This document shows positions 16,810 to 26,026 of a stretch of 64,000 bases of DNA, piece after piece. A program made the translations under genes and the position numbers. The notes beneath the pieces were generated by a model. The model searched no databases, was not told where the DNA came from, and saw nothing but the letters and a program-made list of their open reading frames with translations. The DNA comes from Corynebacterium rhinophilum. Its GTDB lineage: Bacteria; Actinomycetota; Actinomycetes; Mycobacteriales; Mycobacteriaceae. Location of the stretch: the NCBI RefSeq assembly GCF_030227225.1, contig NZ_JASPHQ010000012.1:1-64000 (forward strand), written 5' to 3'. Within the stretch, counting starts at the first letter, position 1, and each line of letters opens with the position of its first letter.

Positions 16810-17435
16810 CGGATTCCTTTCATAACATCATTAATCAACATCAGTGAATCATTCAGACGCGAACTCAGGGCGTCGCTGCAATCGCTATCAGGGGCGGCGA
16901 TGGAAAGCCACAGGGCCTCGCGGACTACACCGGCGATGACCATGGCCTCCGTTGCCGCTGAATGGCCCTCGAGGATGCGCAATTCCGGTTCTTGGTTAAG
17001 GCGCTCCTCAATGAGCCCAATAAGCTCGATGGATTTCGCCCGCTTGCGGCTAATGGAGGCGGCGGCCGCCTCTGGGTCATTAGCAATGCGCTTGCGTCTC
17101 TCCCGAATCGTGGGATTAACGTGATGGCCCTCCATGTGCTGTTCCACCAGGTTAAGGACTAATTCCATGATGTTGATGGTGGGTTCATGGAGGAAATACT
17201 CGCGCATTTCCGCGGTGAAGTCAGCACTTGGTGCCCCAAGCACGGCGGATTCCTTCGAATCAAAATAGTTAAAAAACGTGCGCCGAGAAATACCGGCTAG
17301 TTCGCAGATCTCTTCAATAGTGACCTCGCCAAAGGAATGCTTGTCCACCAACTCGGTGGCAGCATCTTCGATGCGTAGCCGCGTTTCTAGGCGTTTCTGC
17401 TCGCGTAGTGATAGTTCTTCTTGCACAGAATGCAA
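16803..17435 (-). CDS. TetR-family repressor
   Basis: The protein of about 210 aa has an N-terminal TetR HTH (RIEDAATELVDKHSF, then TIEEICELAGISRRTFFNYF, about residues 22-60) and a helical ligand domain. The frame opens with TTG 17435 or GTG 17426; no ATG is available and the ribosome-binding site is weak. Three evenly spaced palindromes lie across and just upstream of the start and are the expected operators, so it probably represses itself and the pump until an inducer binds. Confidence 0.85.
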   Translation of the reverse strand: MHSVQEELSLREQKRLETRLRIEDAATELVDKHSFGEVTIEEICELAGISRRTFFNYFDSKESAVLGAPSADFTAEMREYFLHEPTINIMELVLNLVEQHMEGHHVNPTIRERRKRIANDPEAAAASISRKRAKSIELIGLIEERLNQEPELRILEGHSAATEAMVIAGVVREALWLSIAAPDSDCSDALSSRLNDSLMLINDVMKGIRW

Positions 17436-17469
17436 CTTTACACTCGGTGCAAACTTGCACCAAGTGCAA
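17421..17469. promoter_or_regulatory. Triple operator array of the tetR-MFS operon
   Basis: Three copies of a 15-bp palindrome TTGCAC-N3-GTGCAA stand at 17421-17435 (TTGCACAGAATGCAA), 17438-17452 (TTACACTCGGTGCAA) and 17455-17469 (TTGCACCAAGTGCAA, perfect). The pitch is exactly 17 bp. The first copy covers the tetR start codon. Binding by the TetR product is inference. Confidence 0.75.
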
Positions 17470-17589
17470 AATGGGTGATTTTGTAGATGTGTACGCCGAA
17501 TCTATGTTGTAGGTCACAGCATACGCTTGCCGATGTCCCCTTTCTTTACCCGCGCTTACCATGCCTGGCAAGCGCGTCGAGGCATGCGA

Positions 17590-17624
17590 AAACCCCCGCT
17601 CAGAGGCGATTTCCGAGCGGGGGT
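17590..17624 (-). terminator. Terminator of fumC
   Basis: Stem ACCCCCGCTC/GAGCGGGGGT (17592-17624). Read on the minus strand it ends in TTTTCG just after the fumC stop. Confidence 0.8.
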
Positions 17625-17647
17625 CGTAGCGTTAAACGCGGACTAGA

Positions 17648-19048
17648 TTAAATATTGTCGCGGTCGCGGTTGGTCATGCTCAATACGTCCAAGCGCTTGT
17701 CCAGCTCTTCCTCAGTGAGGTTCTCGCCGTCAACAAAGCCCAAGTCGATAACGGCCTGGCGGACTGTGATCTTCTCATTGAGGGCGTGCTTTGCGGCTTT
17801 GGCGGCGTTCTCGTAGCCGATGGCGGAGTTCAGCGGGGTCACGATGGAAGTGGAGGACTCCGCGAAGTGCTTCATGCGCTCCTCGTTGGCCTCGATGTGG
17901 TAGACGCACTTCTCGGCAAAGACGCGGGCGGAGTTAGCCAGTAGGCGAGCGGACTCGAGCACGTTGCGCGCCATCATCGGGATGAAGACGTTGAGCTCGA
18001 ACTGGCCCTGCGCGCCGCCGAAGGCAACGGCAGCGTCATTGCCCACAACCTGGCCGGCCACCATGGTGACTGCCTCAGGGATAACCGGGTTGACCTTGCC
18101 CGGCATGATGGAAGAACCAGGCTGCAGGTCCTTCAGGTGGATTTCTGCCAGGCCGGTCAGTGGGCCGGAGCCCAGCATGCGCAGGTCATTGGCAATCTTG
18201 TTGAAGGATACAGCCACCGAGCGCATGGCTCCGGAGAACTCTACAAGGCCGTCGCGGTTAGCCTGTGCCTCGAAGTGGTTTTCAGCTTCCTTCAGGTTCT
18301 CAACGCCGGTGAGCTTCTTGAGCTCCTCGGTTACCTTGCCGCCGAAATCAGCGGAGGTGTTCAGGCCGGTGCCGGTGGCGGTACCACCGATGGCGAGTTC
18401 GCCCAAGCGCGGGAGGGTAGCCTCGATGCGCTCGATGCCGAGCTCCACCTGGCGGGCGTAGCCGCTGAACTCCTGGCCCAGGGTGATTGGGGTGGCGTCC
18501 ATGAGGTGGGTGCGGCCGGCCTTGACAACGTCCGCGAATTCCTTCGCCTTCTTGGACAAGGACTCGTGCAGCACCTTCAGGCCCGGAATGAGGTCATTGA
18601 CGGCTGCTTCCGTGGCCGCCACGTGGGTAGCGGTGGGGAAGGTGTCATTGGAGGACTGGCCCATGTTGACGTCATCGTTCGGGTGAACCTCTACGCCCTG
18701 CTTCTGTGCCAAGGAGGCGATGACCTCGTTGGTGTTCATATTGGAGGAGGTACCGGAGCCGGTCTGGAACACATCGATGGGGAAGGCATCGTTGTGCTTG
18801 CCTTCCGCGATTTCCTTCGCAGCGGCGATAATGGCGTCTGCCTTTTCCGCATCTAGGCTGCCGGAGTCCTTGTTGACCTGTGCGCATGCCGCCTTGAGCA
18901 GGCCGAGTGCGCGGATTTGCGCATCTTCTAGGCCGCGGCCGGAGATGGGGAAGTTGTCTACCGCGCGCTGGGTCTGTGCGCGCCACAGGGCATCAGCGGG
19001 AACTTTAACCTCGCCCATAGTGTCATGTTCGGTACGGTATTCGGTCAT
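17648..19048 (-). CDS. fumC: Class II fumarate hydratase
   Basis: FumC hydrates fumarate to L-malate in the TCA cycle without an iron-sulfur cluster. The 466-aa product carries [14 protein letters not shown] near residue 95, [17 protein letters not shown] near residue 180 and the superfamily signature [12 protein letters not shown] near residues 311-322, with the catalytic serine loop. ATG 19048 is chosen because GAGGTG lies seven bases upstream; a GTG at 19057 is less likely. The order fum-glpX-DUF4245 is conserved in Corynebacteriales. Confidence 0.95.
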   Translation of the reverse strand: MTEYRTEHDTMGEVKVPADALWRAQTQRAVDNFPISGRGLEDAQIRALGLLKAACAQVNKDSGSLDAEKADAIIAAAKEIAEGKHNDAFPIDVFQTGSGTSSNMNTNEVIASLAQKQGVEVHPNDDVNMGQSSNDTFPTATHVAATEAAVNDLIPGLKVLHESLSKKAKEFADVVKAGRTHLMDATPITLGQEFSGYARQVELGIERIEATLPRLGELAIGGTATGTGLNTSADFGGKVTEELKKLTGVENLKEAENHFEAQANRDGLVEFSGAMRSVAVSFNKIANDLRMLGSGPLTGLAEIHLKDLQPGSSIMPGKVNPVIPEAVTMVAGQVVGNDAAVAFGGAQGQFELNVFIPMMARNVLESARLLANSARVFAEKCVYHIEANEERMKHFAESSTSIVTPLNSAIGYENAAKAAKHALNEKITVRQAVIDLGFVDGENLTEEELDKRLDVLSMTNRDRDNI

Positions 19049-19156
19049 GAAAATCACCTCGGTTAATTGATTGTGTGCGTCTACCCCCAGTATGGCGAAA
19101 AGCTAAAAACTAGAGCACGAAAAGCCCGAGCCCGCCCCGCCATTTGGGGGTGAGGT

Positions 19157-20170
19157 TTAGTTCTTGGTGGGGTCCGAGTAGTCCACGACGGAGTATTCCT
19201 GCAGCTTTGCCAGCTTGTGGAAGGAATCGACGTAGCGGATGGTGCCGGACTTGGAACGCATGACCAGCGAACGGGTGGAGGCGCCATTATTGCGGTAGGA
19301 GACACCTCGCAGCATGTCGCCGTTGGTCACGCCGGTGGCAGCGAAGTAGCAGTTCTTGGAGGAGACCAAGTCATTGGTGCCTAAGACCTTGTCCAAGTCG
19401 TGGCCGGCGGCGCGGGCCTTTTCTGCTTCCTCTTCATCCTTTGGCCACAGCTTGCCCTGGATTTCGCCACCCATGCACCGCATGGCGCAGGCGGTGATGA
19501 TGCCCTCAGGGGTACCGCCGATGCCCATCATCATGTCGATGGAATTGGAATCCTGGCAGGTGGCGATGGCACCTGCCACATCGCCGTCCATGATGAGGCG
19601 TACCTTGGCGCCTGCCTCACGGATCTCTTGGATGAGCTTATCGTGGCGCGGACGGTCCAATACCACCACGGTGATATCGGCGGTGCGCAGGCCCTTTGCC
19701 TTGGCAACAGATTCGATATTCCACTGCACGGACTGGTTGATATCGATGGATCCGACGGCTTCAGGTCCAACGGCGATCTTTTCCATGTAGAAGACTGCGG
19801 ATGGGTCATACATGGTGCCGCGCTCTGCAGCGGCGATTACGGAAATGGCATTGGGGCGGCCTTCGGCCATCAGCCGCGTGCCATCTACGGGGTCTACGGC
19901 AATGTCCATCGCCGCACCCTCGCCGGTGCCGACCTCTTCGCCGTTGAAGAGCATTGGGGCCTCATCCTTTTCGCCCTCACCAATGACAACAACGCCCTTC
20001 ATCGCCACGGAGTTAATCAGCTTGCGCATGGCATCGACTGCCGCGCCATCGCCCTCATTCTTCATGCCACGACCTACCCAGCGGCCAGAGGCCAGGGCGG
20101 CGGCTTCGGTCACGCGCACCAGCTCCATGGCCAAGTTACGGTCGGGCAAATAAGAAGTATTTTCGGACAT
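19157..20170 (-). CDS. glpX: Class II fructose-1,6-bisphosphatase
   Basis: GlpX dephosphorylates fructose 1,6-bisphosphate in gluconeogenesis and is the main or only such enzyme in many actinobacteria. The product of about 337 aa starts [20 protein letters not shown] and shows the metal site motifs GEGEKDEAP (residues 64-72) and DPVDGTR (93-99), plus [12 protein letters not shown] near residue 200. An upstream in-frame start at 20218 would add 16 atypical residues, so ATG 20170 is preferred. It lies about 110 bp upstream of fumC on the same strand. Confidence 0.95.
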   Translation of the reverse strand: MSENTSYLPDRNLAMELVRVTEAAALASGRWVGRGMKNEGDGAAVDAMRKLINSVAMKGVVVIGEGEKDEAPMLFNGEEVGTGEGAAMDIAVDPVDGTRLMAEGRPNAISVIAAAERGTMYDPSAVFYMEKIAVGPEAVGSIDINQSVQWNIESVAKAKGLRTADITVVVLDRPRHDKLIQEIREAGAKVRLIMDGDVAGAIATCQDSNSIDMMMGIGGTPEGIITACAMRCMGGEIQGKLWPKDEEEAEKARAAGHDLDKVLGTNDLVSSKNCYFAATGVTNGDMLRGVSYRNNGASTRSLVMRSKSGTIRYVDSFHKLAKLQEYSVVDYSDPTKN

Positions 20171-20387
20171 GTGTAGTGGTTGCCTTCCATGTTTTCTCAC
20201 CGTGGGGGTAATTCCCACGCGCTTAGTGTTCTACTTTTCCTATTCTGGCACTTTTTGGTGTCAATAGGTCCGATTTGGGGCCCCTTTTGTGGGGATTTTC
20301 CTCTCTCGGGGGAGCATTATCGGCGCGAATGTGCGCACGCGGGAGGCATGTGGCACTTTCACGGCGGCTCATGCGATACTAAGGCGC

Positions 20388-20957
20388 GTGGCAGCAGAAC
20401 AAAGACCGAAGATTTTCGAAGGCGCTCGCGACATCATTTTGTCCCTTTCCATAGTGGTCCTCATGATGTTGCTTGTGGTGGGCGCAACCGGGCTTTGCTC
20501 GGTGAATCCGGAAACAGCGCAAGGCCCAGTCCAAGAGGTAGACGAGGAGACCTTCCTGGATACGCAGGCCCGCGCCGGTGTTGGCGCCATCCGAGATCCC
20601 CAGATGCCCGAAGGCTGGCAGGCCAATGCGGCCCGACGTTCGCAGCTAGGAGGCGAGACAGCCACCGTCGTCAGCTGGCTTACCGCAGATGGAAACTACG
20701 TGGAATCCACCCAAACCCAGGTTTCTGCAGAAGACGCGGGCGAAAAATACGACGCTAACTATCGCGGGCTGAACTCCACGCGCGAGGTAGCCGGCCACCA
20801 AGTGCGCGTGCTGGCAAGCGACGACGATTCGGTGCGCCGCTTGTGGATCGCCGACTTGGACGATGCCCGCCTCATCATCTCCGGTGCGGCCCCCGATGAA
20901 GAATTCGCCGCCGCCACTGAGGCCTTCATCAAGGCCAAGCCTATAAGCGGAAAGTAA
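20388..20957 (+). CDS. DUF4245 membrane-anchored protein
   Basis: The 189-aa product from GTG 20388 has a short cytoplasmic N-terminus, one transmembrane helix (about residues 17-37, LSLSIVVLMMLLVVGATGL) and an extracytoplasmic DUF4245 domain (MPEGWQANAARRS, VVSWLTADGNYVE, LIISGAAPDEEFAAATEAF). Function is unknown. It is divergent from glpX, as in mycobacteria (Rv1099c/Rv1100). Its 3' end overlaps the converging gene by 17 bp. Confidence 0.85.
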   Translation: MAAEQRPKIFEGARDIILSLSIVVLMMLLVVGATGLCSVNPETAQGPVQEVDEETFLDTQARAGVGAIRDPQMPEGWQANAARRSQLGGETATVVSWLTADGNYVESTQTQVSAEDAGEKYDANYRGLNSTREVAGHQVRVLASDDDSVRRLWIADLDDARLIISGAAPDEEFAAATEAFIKAKPISGK

Positions 20958-21321
20958 CCTCGCTGAGCCCCTCATCGTCTGCTTTCACTGTGATTCCCTC
21001 AGTATCACCGGCGGCTTCTTCCAAGGCAGCCGCATCTAGCCCGCTCAGGCGCGTCTTTTCTAGGTAGACGTCCACGCGCTCGCGCTGGGAACGCTGCGGG
21101 TAGATGGAGACTTGGACCACCTTGGCATCGGCAAGCAGCAGTACGATGGACTGGGAAAAGTAACTCAGTTCCTCCTCAGTTGCCGAAACCTGGGTGATGG
21201 TATGCGCCGGCCCGAAAAATTCCTCCACCAACGCGCGGGAATCGCCGCCCATGATGGAGCCTGCCGATGCCGATTTGGATACGAAATCAATCCGCTTTCC
21301 CGGGTAACCATAAATCTGCAT
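20941..21321 (-). CDS. Conserved hypothetical protein downstream of xseB
   Basis: The 126-aa soluble protein begins [21 protein letters not shown]. It looks like a compact alpha/beta domain (SIVLLLADAKVVQVSIYPQRSQRERVDVYL), followed by an acidic C-terminus. Its ATG overlaps the TAA of xseB by one base, so it is the third gene of an xseA-xseB-orf operon. I do not recognise a family. Coupling to exonuclease VII subunits suggests co-expression only, not function. Confidence 0.7.
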   Translation of the reverse strand: MQIYGYPGKRIDFVSKSASAGSIMGGDSRALVEEFFGPAHTITQVSATEEELSYFSQSIVLLLADAKVVQVSIYPQRSQRERVDVYLEKTRLSGLDAAALEEAAGDTEGITVKADDEGLSEVTFRL

Positions 21322-21599
21322 TACTCTTCACCCTCCTCGGCCTGTTGCTCGTTGTTTTCCGCCTTTTCGAGAGCATCTTCCACGCGCTTAGAAGCTCCAT
21401 CTAGGTGGGATTCGCACGTGCGAGCAAGTGCCTCGCCGCGCTCCCAGTACTTCAGGGACTCGTCCAAGCCCATCTGGCCGAGCTCTAGAATCTTGACGGT
21501 TTCAATGAGCTCATCGCGCGCCTGCTCGTAGCTCAATTCCTCTACGGGAGTAAAGGCATCCTGGCCCGGCTGGCCGGAACCAATGGTTTCATCTGACAT
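21321..21599 (-). CDS. xseB: Exodeoxyribonuclease VII small subunit
   Basis: XseB is the small helical subunit that assembles on XseA to form ExoVII, a bidirectional single-strand DNase. The 92-aa product has the helical hairpin core [20 protein letters not shown] ... [20 protein letters not shown], and an acidic, Gln/Glu-rich tail. ATG 21599 is preferred over ATG 21605 because AGGAG is then eight bases upstream. It follows xseA with a gap of 24 bp. Confidence 0.92.
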   Translation of the reverse strand: MSDETIGSGQPGQDAFTPVEELSYEQARDELIETVKILELGQMGLDESLKYWERGEALARTCESHLDGASKRVEDALEKAENNEQQAEEGEE

Positions 21600-21623
21600 C
21601 AGCATTTCTCCTACTATTTCTGG

Positions 21624-22865
21624 CTAATCGGCGGCCTGGGAGGCCATGGATACGGCGGTGATGGAACCATCGCCCACGCGAATGCGCAATTGCGCGCCGG
21701 GCGGTGATTGCTCATAAGAGCTGACTACCTCCGGATCGCTGCCATCTTTGGGCAAGACTTGAACAATAGAATACCCACGGGCAAGAGTCGCCGAAGGGCC
21801 TAAAGCAGAAACCCGTGCGCGAAGGGACTCCACGTGCCGGGTCTCGCGGTCTAACAACACCCGCAATTCGCGGCGCATACTCGTGCGCATGCGCTCGACT
21901 TCTTCACGCCGGGCGCGGATCGGGGTCATCGGATCGGCCAATACCGGCCGGGAACGGATATTATCTAATCCACGGCGCTCGCGTTCTACCCAGCCGCGCA
22001 ACGCCGCTGCCATGCGGGAACGCGCCTCTGCGATAACCGCCCGTTCCTCTGCCACCGAAGGGACCACGCGCTTGGCGGCGTCCGTGGGTGTAGCCGCGCG
22101 CAAGTCTGCGACATTATCCAGCACCGGACTATCCGGCTCGTGGCCAATCGCGGAGACCACCGGCGTGCTGGCGGCCACGACGGCACGTTGCAGGGCTTCT
22201 TCAGAAAAAGGCAAAAGGTCTTCGACAGAACCGCCACCGCGGGCGATGATGATGACATCAATATCTGCATCGGCGTCGAGCTCCTGCAGGGCCGAAACCA
22301 CTTCGGGGACGGTATTTGCCCCCTGAACCGCGGTATTGATGACGCGGAATTGCACGGCCGGCCACCGGTCGCGGGCGACCGCCATGACATCGCGCTCGGC
22401 GGCAGAACCGCGGCCAGTAATCAGGCCGATCTTCTGTGGGAGATAGGGAAGTGGGCGCTTGCGCGCGGGATCAAAGAGGCCTTCTGCGGCGAGCTGCGCG
22501 CGTAGCTTTTCGATGCGCGCCAATAAATCGCCGATGCCCACGTGCCGGATCTCTGTGGTCCACAAGGAAAAGGATCCGCGGCCTGCATAAAAGGCGGGCT
22601 TGCCGTGCACGATGACGCGGTCGCCGTCCTTCAGCGGTGTAGGTAGGTTGTGCAGCATTGAGGAAGAGCAGGTCAATTGCACCGACTTTTCCTGCTGCAC
22701 ATCGCGCAGGGTGAGATAAGACAGCTTCCACGTGGGCTTGTAATTGATCTGCGTTAATTGGCCTTCCACCCACAGATATCCAAGGCGCTCGATCCACCCC
22801 TTCACCTGGTCATTGACCTGGCCTACAGGCCACGGGGTCTCTGGAGTATTTGCCGGTTGGTTCAC
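21624..22865 (-). CDS. xseA: Exodeoxyribonuclease VII large subunit
   Basis: The 413-aa catalytic subunit has an N-terminal OB-fold ([15 protein letters not shown] ... LTLRD), the ExoVII catalytic core with [14 protein letters not shown] near residue 148, [14 protein letters not shown] near 208 and [14 protein letters not shown] near 238, then a long coiled coil (about residues 275-350) and a C-terminal LARGYSIV motif. It heads the operon with xseB and is divergent from ispH. Confidence 0.95.
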   Translation of the reverse strand: MNQPANTPETPWPVGQVNDQVKGWIERLGYLWVEGQLTQINYKPTWKLSYLTLRDVQQEKSVQLTCSSSMLHNLPTPLKDGDRVIVHGKPAFYAGRGSFSLWTTEIRHVGIGDLLARIEKLRAQLAAEGLFDPARKRPLPYLPQKIGLITGRGSAAERDVMAVARDRWPAVQFRVINTAVQGANTVPEVVSALQELDADADIDVIIIARGGGSVEDLLPFSEEALQRAVVAASTPVVSAIGHEPDSPVLDNVADLRAATPTDAAKRVVPSVAEERAVIAEARSRMAAALRGWVERERRGLDNIRSRPVLADPMTPIRARREEVERMRTSMRRELRVLLDRETRHVESLRARVSALGPSATLARGYSIVQVLPKDGSDPEVVSSYEQSPPGAQLRIRVGDGSITAVSMASQAAD

Positions 22866-23018
22866 GCAGCCACCCTTTCCATCTACAGCGCCATACGGTG
22901 CCTTTTAGTGTAGGTGCTCCGGACAAGTACCGCCCCGCTTGGGTGGCCTAGATGGGCGCTTTTGCTGCTGGATAGCCCTTACTATTGTTTTGCTTTACCT
23001 TTCGATACTCTGGGAGGC

Positions 23019-23969
23019 ATGACTGATGGTAAAAATGTTCTCCTCGCGGCACCGCGCGGTTACTGCGCTGGAGTGGACCGCGCCGTCGAGACTGTAGAAA
23101 AGGCGCTAGAAAAATACGGCGCACCCATTTATGTGCGCAAGCAAATCGTCCACAACCGTTATGTCGTTGAATCTCTGGCCAAGCGCGGAGTCATCTTCGT
23201 TGAAGAGGCATCCGAAGCCCCAGAGGGTGCTCACCTCGTATTCTCTGCCCACGGCATCTCCCCGGCGGTGCGCAATCAGGCGCAAGAGCGCAAGCAATTG
23301 ACCCTGGATGCCACCTGCCCCTTGGTTACCAAGGTGCACAAGGAAGCTCAGCGCTTCGAGCGCGATGGTTACCACATCCTCCTCGTAGGTCATGAAGGCC
23401 ACGAAGAGGTAGAGGGCACCGCGGGAGAGGCCCCCGATGTCACGCACCTGGTCGATGGCGTCGACGGCGTGGACAAGCTGCCAGATTACTTGCAGGATGA
23501 AAAACTCATCTGGCTTTCGCAGACCACGCTCTCGGTGGATGAGACCGTCGTCATCGTTAATAAACTGCGCGAGCGTTTCCCGCACCTGGAAAACCCGCCA
23601 TCAGATGATATTTGCTACGCCACCCAAAACCGGCAAGAGTCCGTCAAGGCCATCGCGCCGAAGTGCGATCTGATGATCGTGGTGGGGTCAAAGAACTCGT
23701 CCAACTCGGTGCGCCTCGTAGAAGTCGCACTCGAGGCAGGCGCGCGCGACTCCCACTTGGTGGACTTCGCTGCAGAAATCGATGAATCGTGGTTAGACGG
23801 CGTAGAGACCGTTGGTGTGACCTGTGGCGCCTCCGTGCCGGAACTCTTGGTGCGCGAAGTGCTCGAATACTTGGATGATCGCGGCTTTAATGACGTGGAG
23901 CAAGTAACCACCTCTACGGAATCCATTACCTTTGCGCTGCCGCGTGATCTGCGTCCCGCGCGCACCTAG
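23019..23969 (+). CDS. ispH: 4-hydroxy-3-methylbut-2-enyl diphosphate reductase
   Basis: IspH makes IPP and DMAPP in the last step of the MEP isoprenoid pathway using a [4Fe-4S] cluster. The 316-aa product has the three cluster cysteines in GYCAGV (Cys16), DATCPLV (Cys100) and [11 protein letters not shown] (Cys199), and the substrate-binding HGxSP and HxEV-type histidines. ATG 23019 ([14 protein letters not shown]) follows GGGAGG closely; the 35-codon in-frame extension upstream is not credible. The divergent xseA arrangement is conserved. Confidence 0.95.
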   Translation: MTDGKNVLLAAPRGYCAGVDRAVETVEKALEKYGAPIYVRKQIVHNRYVVESLAKRGVIFVEEASEAPEGAHLVFSAHGISPAVRNQAQERKQLTLDATCPLVTKVHKEAQRFERDGYHILLVGHEGHEEVEGTAGEAPDVTHLVDGVDGVDKLPDYLQDEKLIWLSQTTLSVDETVVIVNKLRERFPHLENPPSDDICYATQNRQESVKAIAPKCDLMIVVGSKNSSNSVRLVEVALEAGARDSHLVDFAAEIDESWLDGVETVGVTCGASVPELLVREVLEYLDDRGFNDVEQVTTSTESITFALPRDLRPART

Positions 23970-23993
23970 CGCTGCAACGCCTAAAACAACGAT

Positions 23994-24050
23994 AACCGTG
24001 AGCCTGGTGGCCTCTTAAAGAGTGCCGGGGGCTCACGGTTTAGTTTATTC
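23994..24050. terminator. Terminator between ispH and the DUF6542 gene
   Basis: Stem AACCGTGAGCC (23994-24004) with GGCTCACGGTT (24030-24040), followed by TAGTTTATT, between convergent genes. Confidence 0.75.
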
Positions 24051-24854
24051 GTAGAGGTTATCGTCCCAACGCTGCTTCTTGGCAGTGTCTTTTATCGAGG
24101 AAGTGGAACCTGTTTCGGGGGCCGGTGGTATCACGTCCCCCGCGCGCCGGTTCGGATCGGGCTGCAAGCGATTTTCGCGTTCCGCCTGTTGCTCGCGACG
24201 ACGCTCTTCTCGGTCGCGGCCGCGGATGCGGTCCTGCGGCTTCTGCGGAGGTTGCGCCTGTGCATGCGATCTGCGGCGAGAGGCGCGTGGGGATGAGGCC
24301 TGCGGGTTTTCGGATCTATTACGCGCCATGAGTTCCGCCACGGAAAGCCGCTCAGCGCGGTTCTGACGATCCCGCTTCTTGTCCGCGCGCCGCGAGACCC
24401 TTTGCTGATTCACAGCGCGCTGTGCGGCCTTGCGGAAGCGAATCCAGCGCAAAACGCCGATTGCCGTCGCGCCGAGAACCGCGATAAGCAACCACACGAA
24501 GTTCTGGACTAGCGGATACACCGAGGTGAGCAGCGACGTTTTAGAAAAACTGGTGCCTTCTGGAGCATTGGACTTGGTGATGAAGATTCCCGCCGTCACC
24601 ACGGTTACCGCGTACAAAATGGGGATGGACGCGATGGACAGGAATAATCCCCGCTCCTCAACGATGAGCGCTATGAGCAGCGAGCTGATGATGAGGAAGG
24701 CAAAGTACATCCAGCCTATGGAGCCGGCAAGAATGGAAATCAATGCGCCGGTGAGCAAAAGTGCCGCCAATAGCCCAAGGCCCTTCAGCAGCGAGATGTT
24801 CGGCATGCTCAGGCCTTGCGCGGCGGTTGGCTTTCGTTGTTTGGCTAGTGACAC
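24045..24854 (-). CDS. DUF6542 membrane protein
   Basis: The product of about 269 aa from GTG 24854 has four hydrophobic segments in its first 130 residues (GLGLLAALLLTGALISIL; WMYFAFLIISSLLIALIV; LSIASIPILYAVTVVTAGIF; FVWLLIAVLGATAIGVL), as in DUF6542. A long, highly basic, probably disordered cytoplasmic tail full of Arg/Gln/Glu follows (residues 140-269). A more upstream start at 24947 would overlap rmuC and is rejected. The equivalent gene sits between ispH and ychF in mycobacteria (Rv1111c). Function is unknown. Confidence 0.75.
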   Translation of the reverse strand: MSLAKQRKPTAAQGLSMPNISLLKGLGLLAALLLTGALISILAGSIGWMYFAFLIISSLLIALIVEERGLFLSIASIPILYAVTVVTAGIFITKSNAPEGTSFSKTSLLTSVYPLVQNFVWLLIAVLGATAIGVLRWIRFRKAAQRAVNQQRVSRRADKKRDRQNRAERLSVAELMARNRSENPQASSPRASRRRSHAQAQPPQKPQDRIRGRDREERRREQQAERENRLQPDPNRRAGDVIPPAPETGSTSSIKDTAKKQRWDDNLYE

Positions 24855-24919
24855 GTCGCAAAATCCTACCGTCTGGCGCGGGCCAATGGCTATATCCACG
24901 CAGTAAAACTGCCTAGAAT

Positions 24920-25990
24920 TTATGAAGAATTTGTCCCCCGCGGCCACGTATCAATGGGGGAGGGCTCGCGCGGTGCCCTGTTCGTGCGGCCGGGGATCTC
25001 CATTTCGTGCAGCTTGCGGGCGGTCACGCCCACGCGCGAATCCAGCGAGGAGAGCGTGGAATTATAGGCTTCTACTGCCTTTTCGAGGTTTTGACCCACC
25101 TTGCCGTAGTGCTCCGAAAGGGTATTGAGCCGCGAATAGAGCTCGCGTCCCAAACGTTGGACTTCTTTTGCCTTGGCGGAAATATCTTCTTGGTGCCAAC
25201 CCATAGCTACCGTGCGCAAAAGCGCGAAGAGTGAGCTCGGGGTGGCGATGACGACGTTGCGCTCAAAACCGAACTCGATGAGCTCAGGATCGACCGATAA
25301 CGCAGCATCGAGGAAGGGATCCGCGGGCACGAAGAGCACCACGAATTCCGGGGTGGGTTGGAAGGCCTCAATATAGTCCTTGTGGGATAACGCTTGGATG
25401 TGGCTGCGCAGCTGATGCGCGTGGCGGCGCAGGTAGCCGGCGTGTTCTTCTGGATCCTCGGTTTCTAGCGCATCGAGGTAAGAAGAAAATGGGACCTTGG
25501 CATCGACGATGATATGCCTGCCACCGGCCAAGTTGATGAGCATGTCTGGGCGCACGATGCGGCCGTTTAAGGGGGCAGAGACTTGAGAATCGAAGTCTAC
25601 GTGCCGTCTCATGCCGCCGAGTTCGACGACGCGCTCTAGCTGAATCTCGCCCCACCGCCCGCGCACATTGGGTGAGCGGAGGGCCGTAACGAGCTGATCT
25701 GTGCGCTCTGTTAGCCGGGACGAGGTGCGGGTCACCGCCTGCACTTGGCTGGACAGGGAGGCCAAGTGGGCGGTGCGATCTTCTTCCAATTCTTGGAGCT
25801 GGAATCCAAGCCTATCCATGGCCTTTTCCAGCGGTTGCAGCTCGGCCTGGCGGCGCTGGGATTCTTGCAGCGCCCGGTGCTCCTCGCTCGGCGCGGAGCG
25901 GGAAGCGGAATGAGAGTGGGCCAACCATCCCAGAACGGCGCCCAATAGGAGACCGATAAACAGCAGCAGCACGGGCAAAGTGGATGTCAT
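24920..25990 (-). CDS. rmuC: RmuC-family DNA recombination protein
   Basis: RmuC proteins limit DNA inversions at short repeats and contain a PD-(D/E)XK-like nuclease core. The 356-aa product has an N-terminal membrane helix (LPVLLLFIGLLLGAVLGWL), a coiled coil (about residues 40-100), the conserved VRGRWGEIQLERVVELGGM near residue 120 and the core RPDMLINLAGGRHIIVDAKVPFSSY near residues 155-180. ATG 25990 is chosen; GTG starts slightly upstream are possible. It lies about 65 bp from DUF6542 on the same strand. Confidence 0.9.
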   Translation of the reverse strand: MTSTLPVLLLFIGLLLGAVLGWLAHSHSASRSAPSEEHRALQESQRRQAELQPLEKAMDRLGFQLQELEEDRTAHLASLSSQVQAVTRTSSRLTERTDQLVTALRSPNVRGRWGEIQLERVVELGGMRRHVDFDSQVSAPLNGRIVRPDMLINLAGGRHIIVDAKVPFSSYLDALETEDPEEHAGYLRRHAHQLRSHIQALSHKDYIEAFQPTPEFVVLFVPADPFLDAALSVDPELIEFGFERNVVIATPSSLFALLRTVAMGWHQEDISAKAKEVQRLGRELYSRLNTLSEHYGKVGQNLEKAVEAYNSTLSSLDSRVGVTARKLHEMEIPGRTNRAPREPSPIDTWPRGTNSS

Positions 25991-26026
25991 GGAATCCACT
26001 ATGACACGTGCTGCCGACACAGCACA

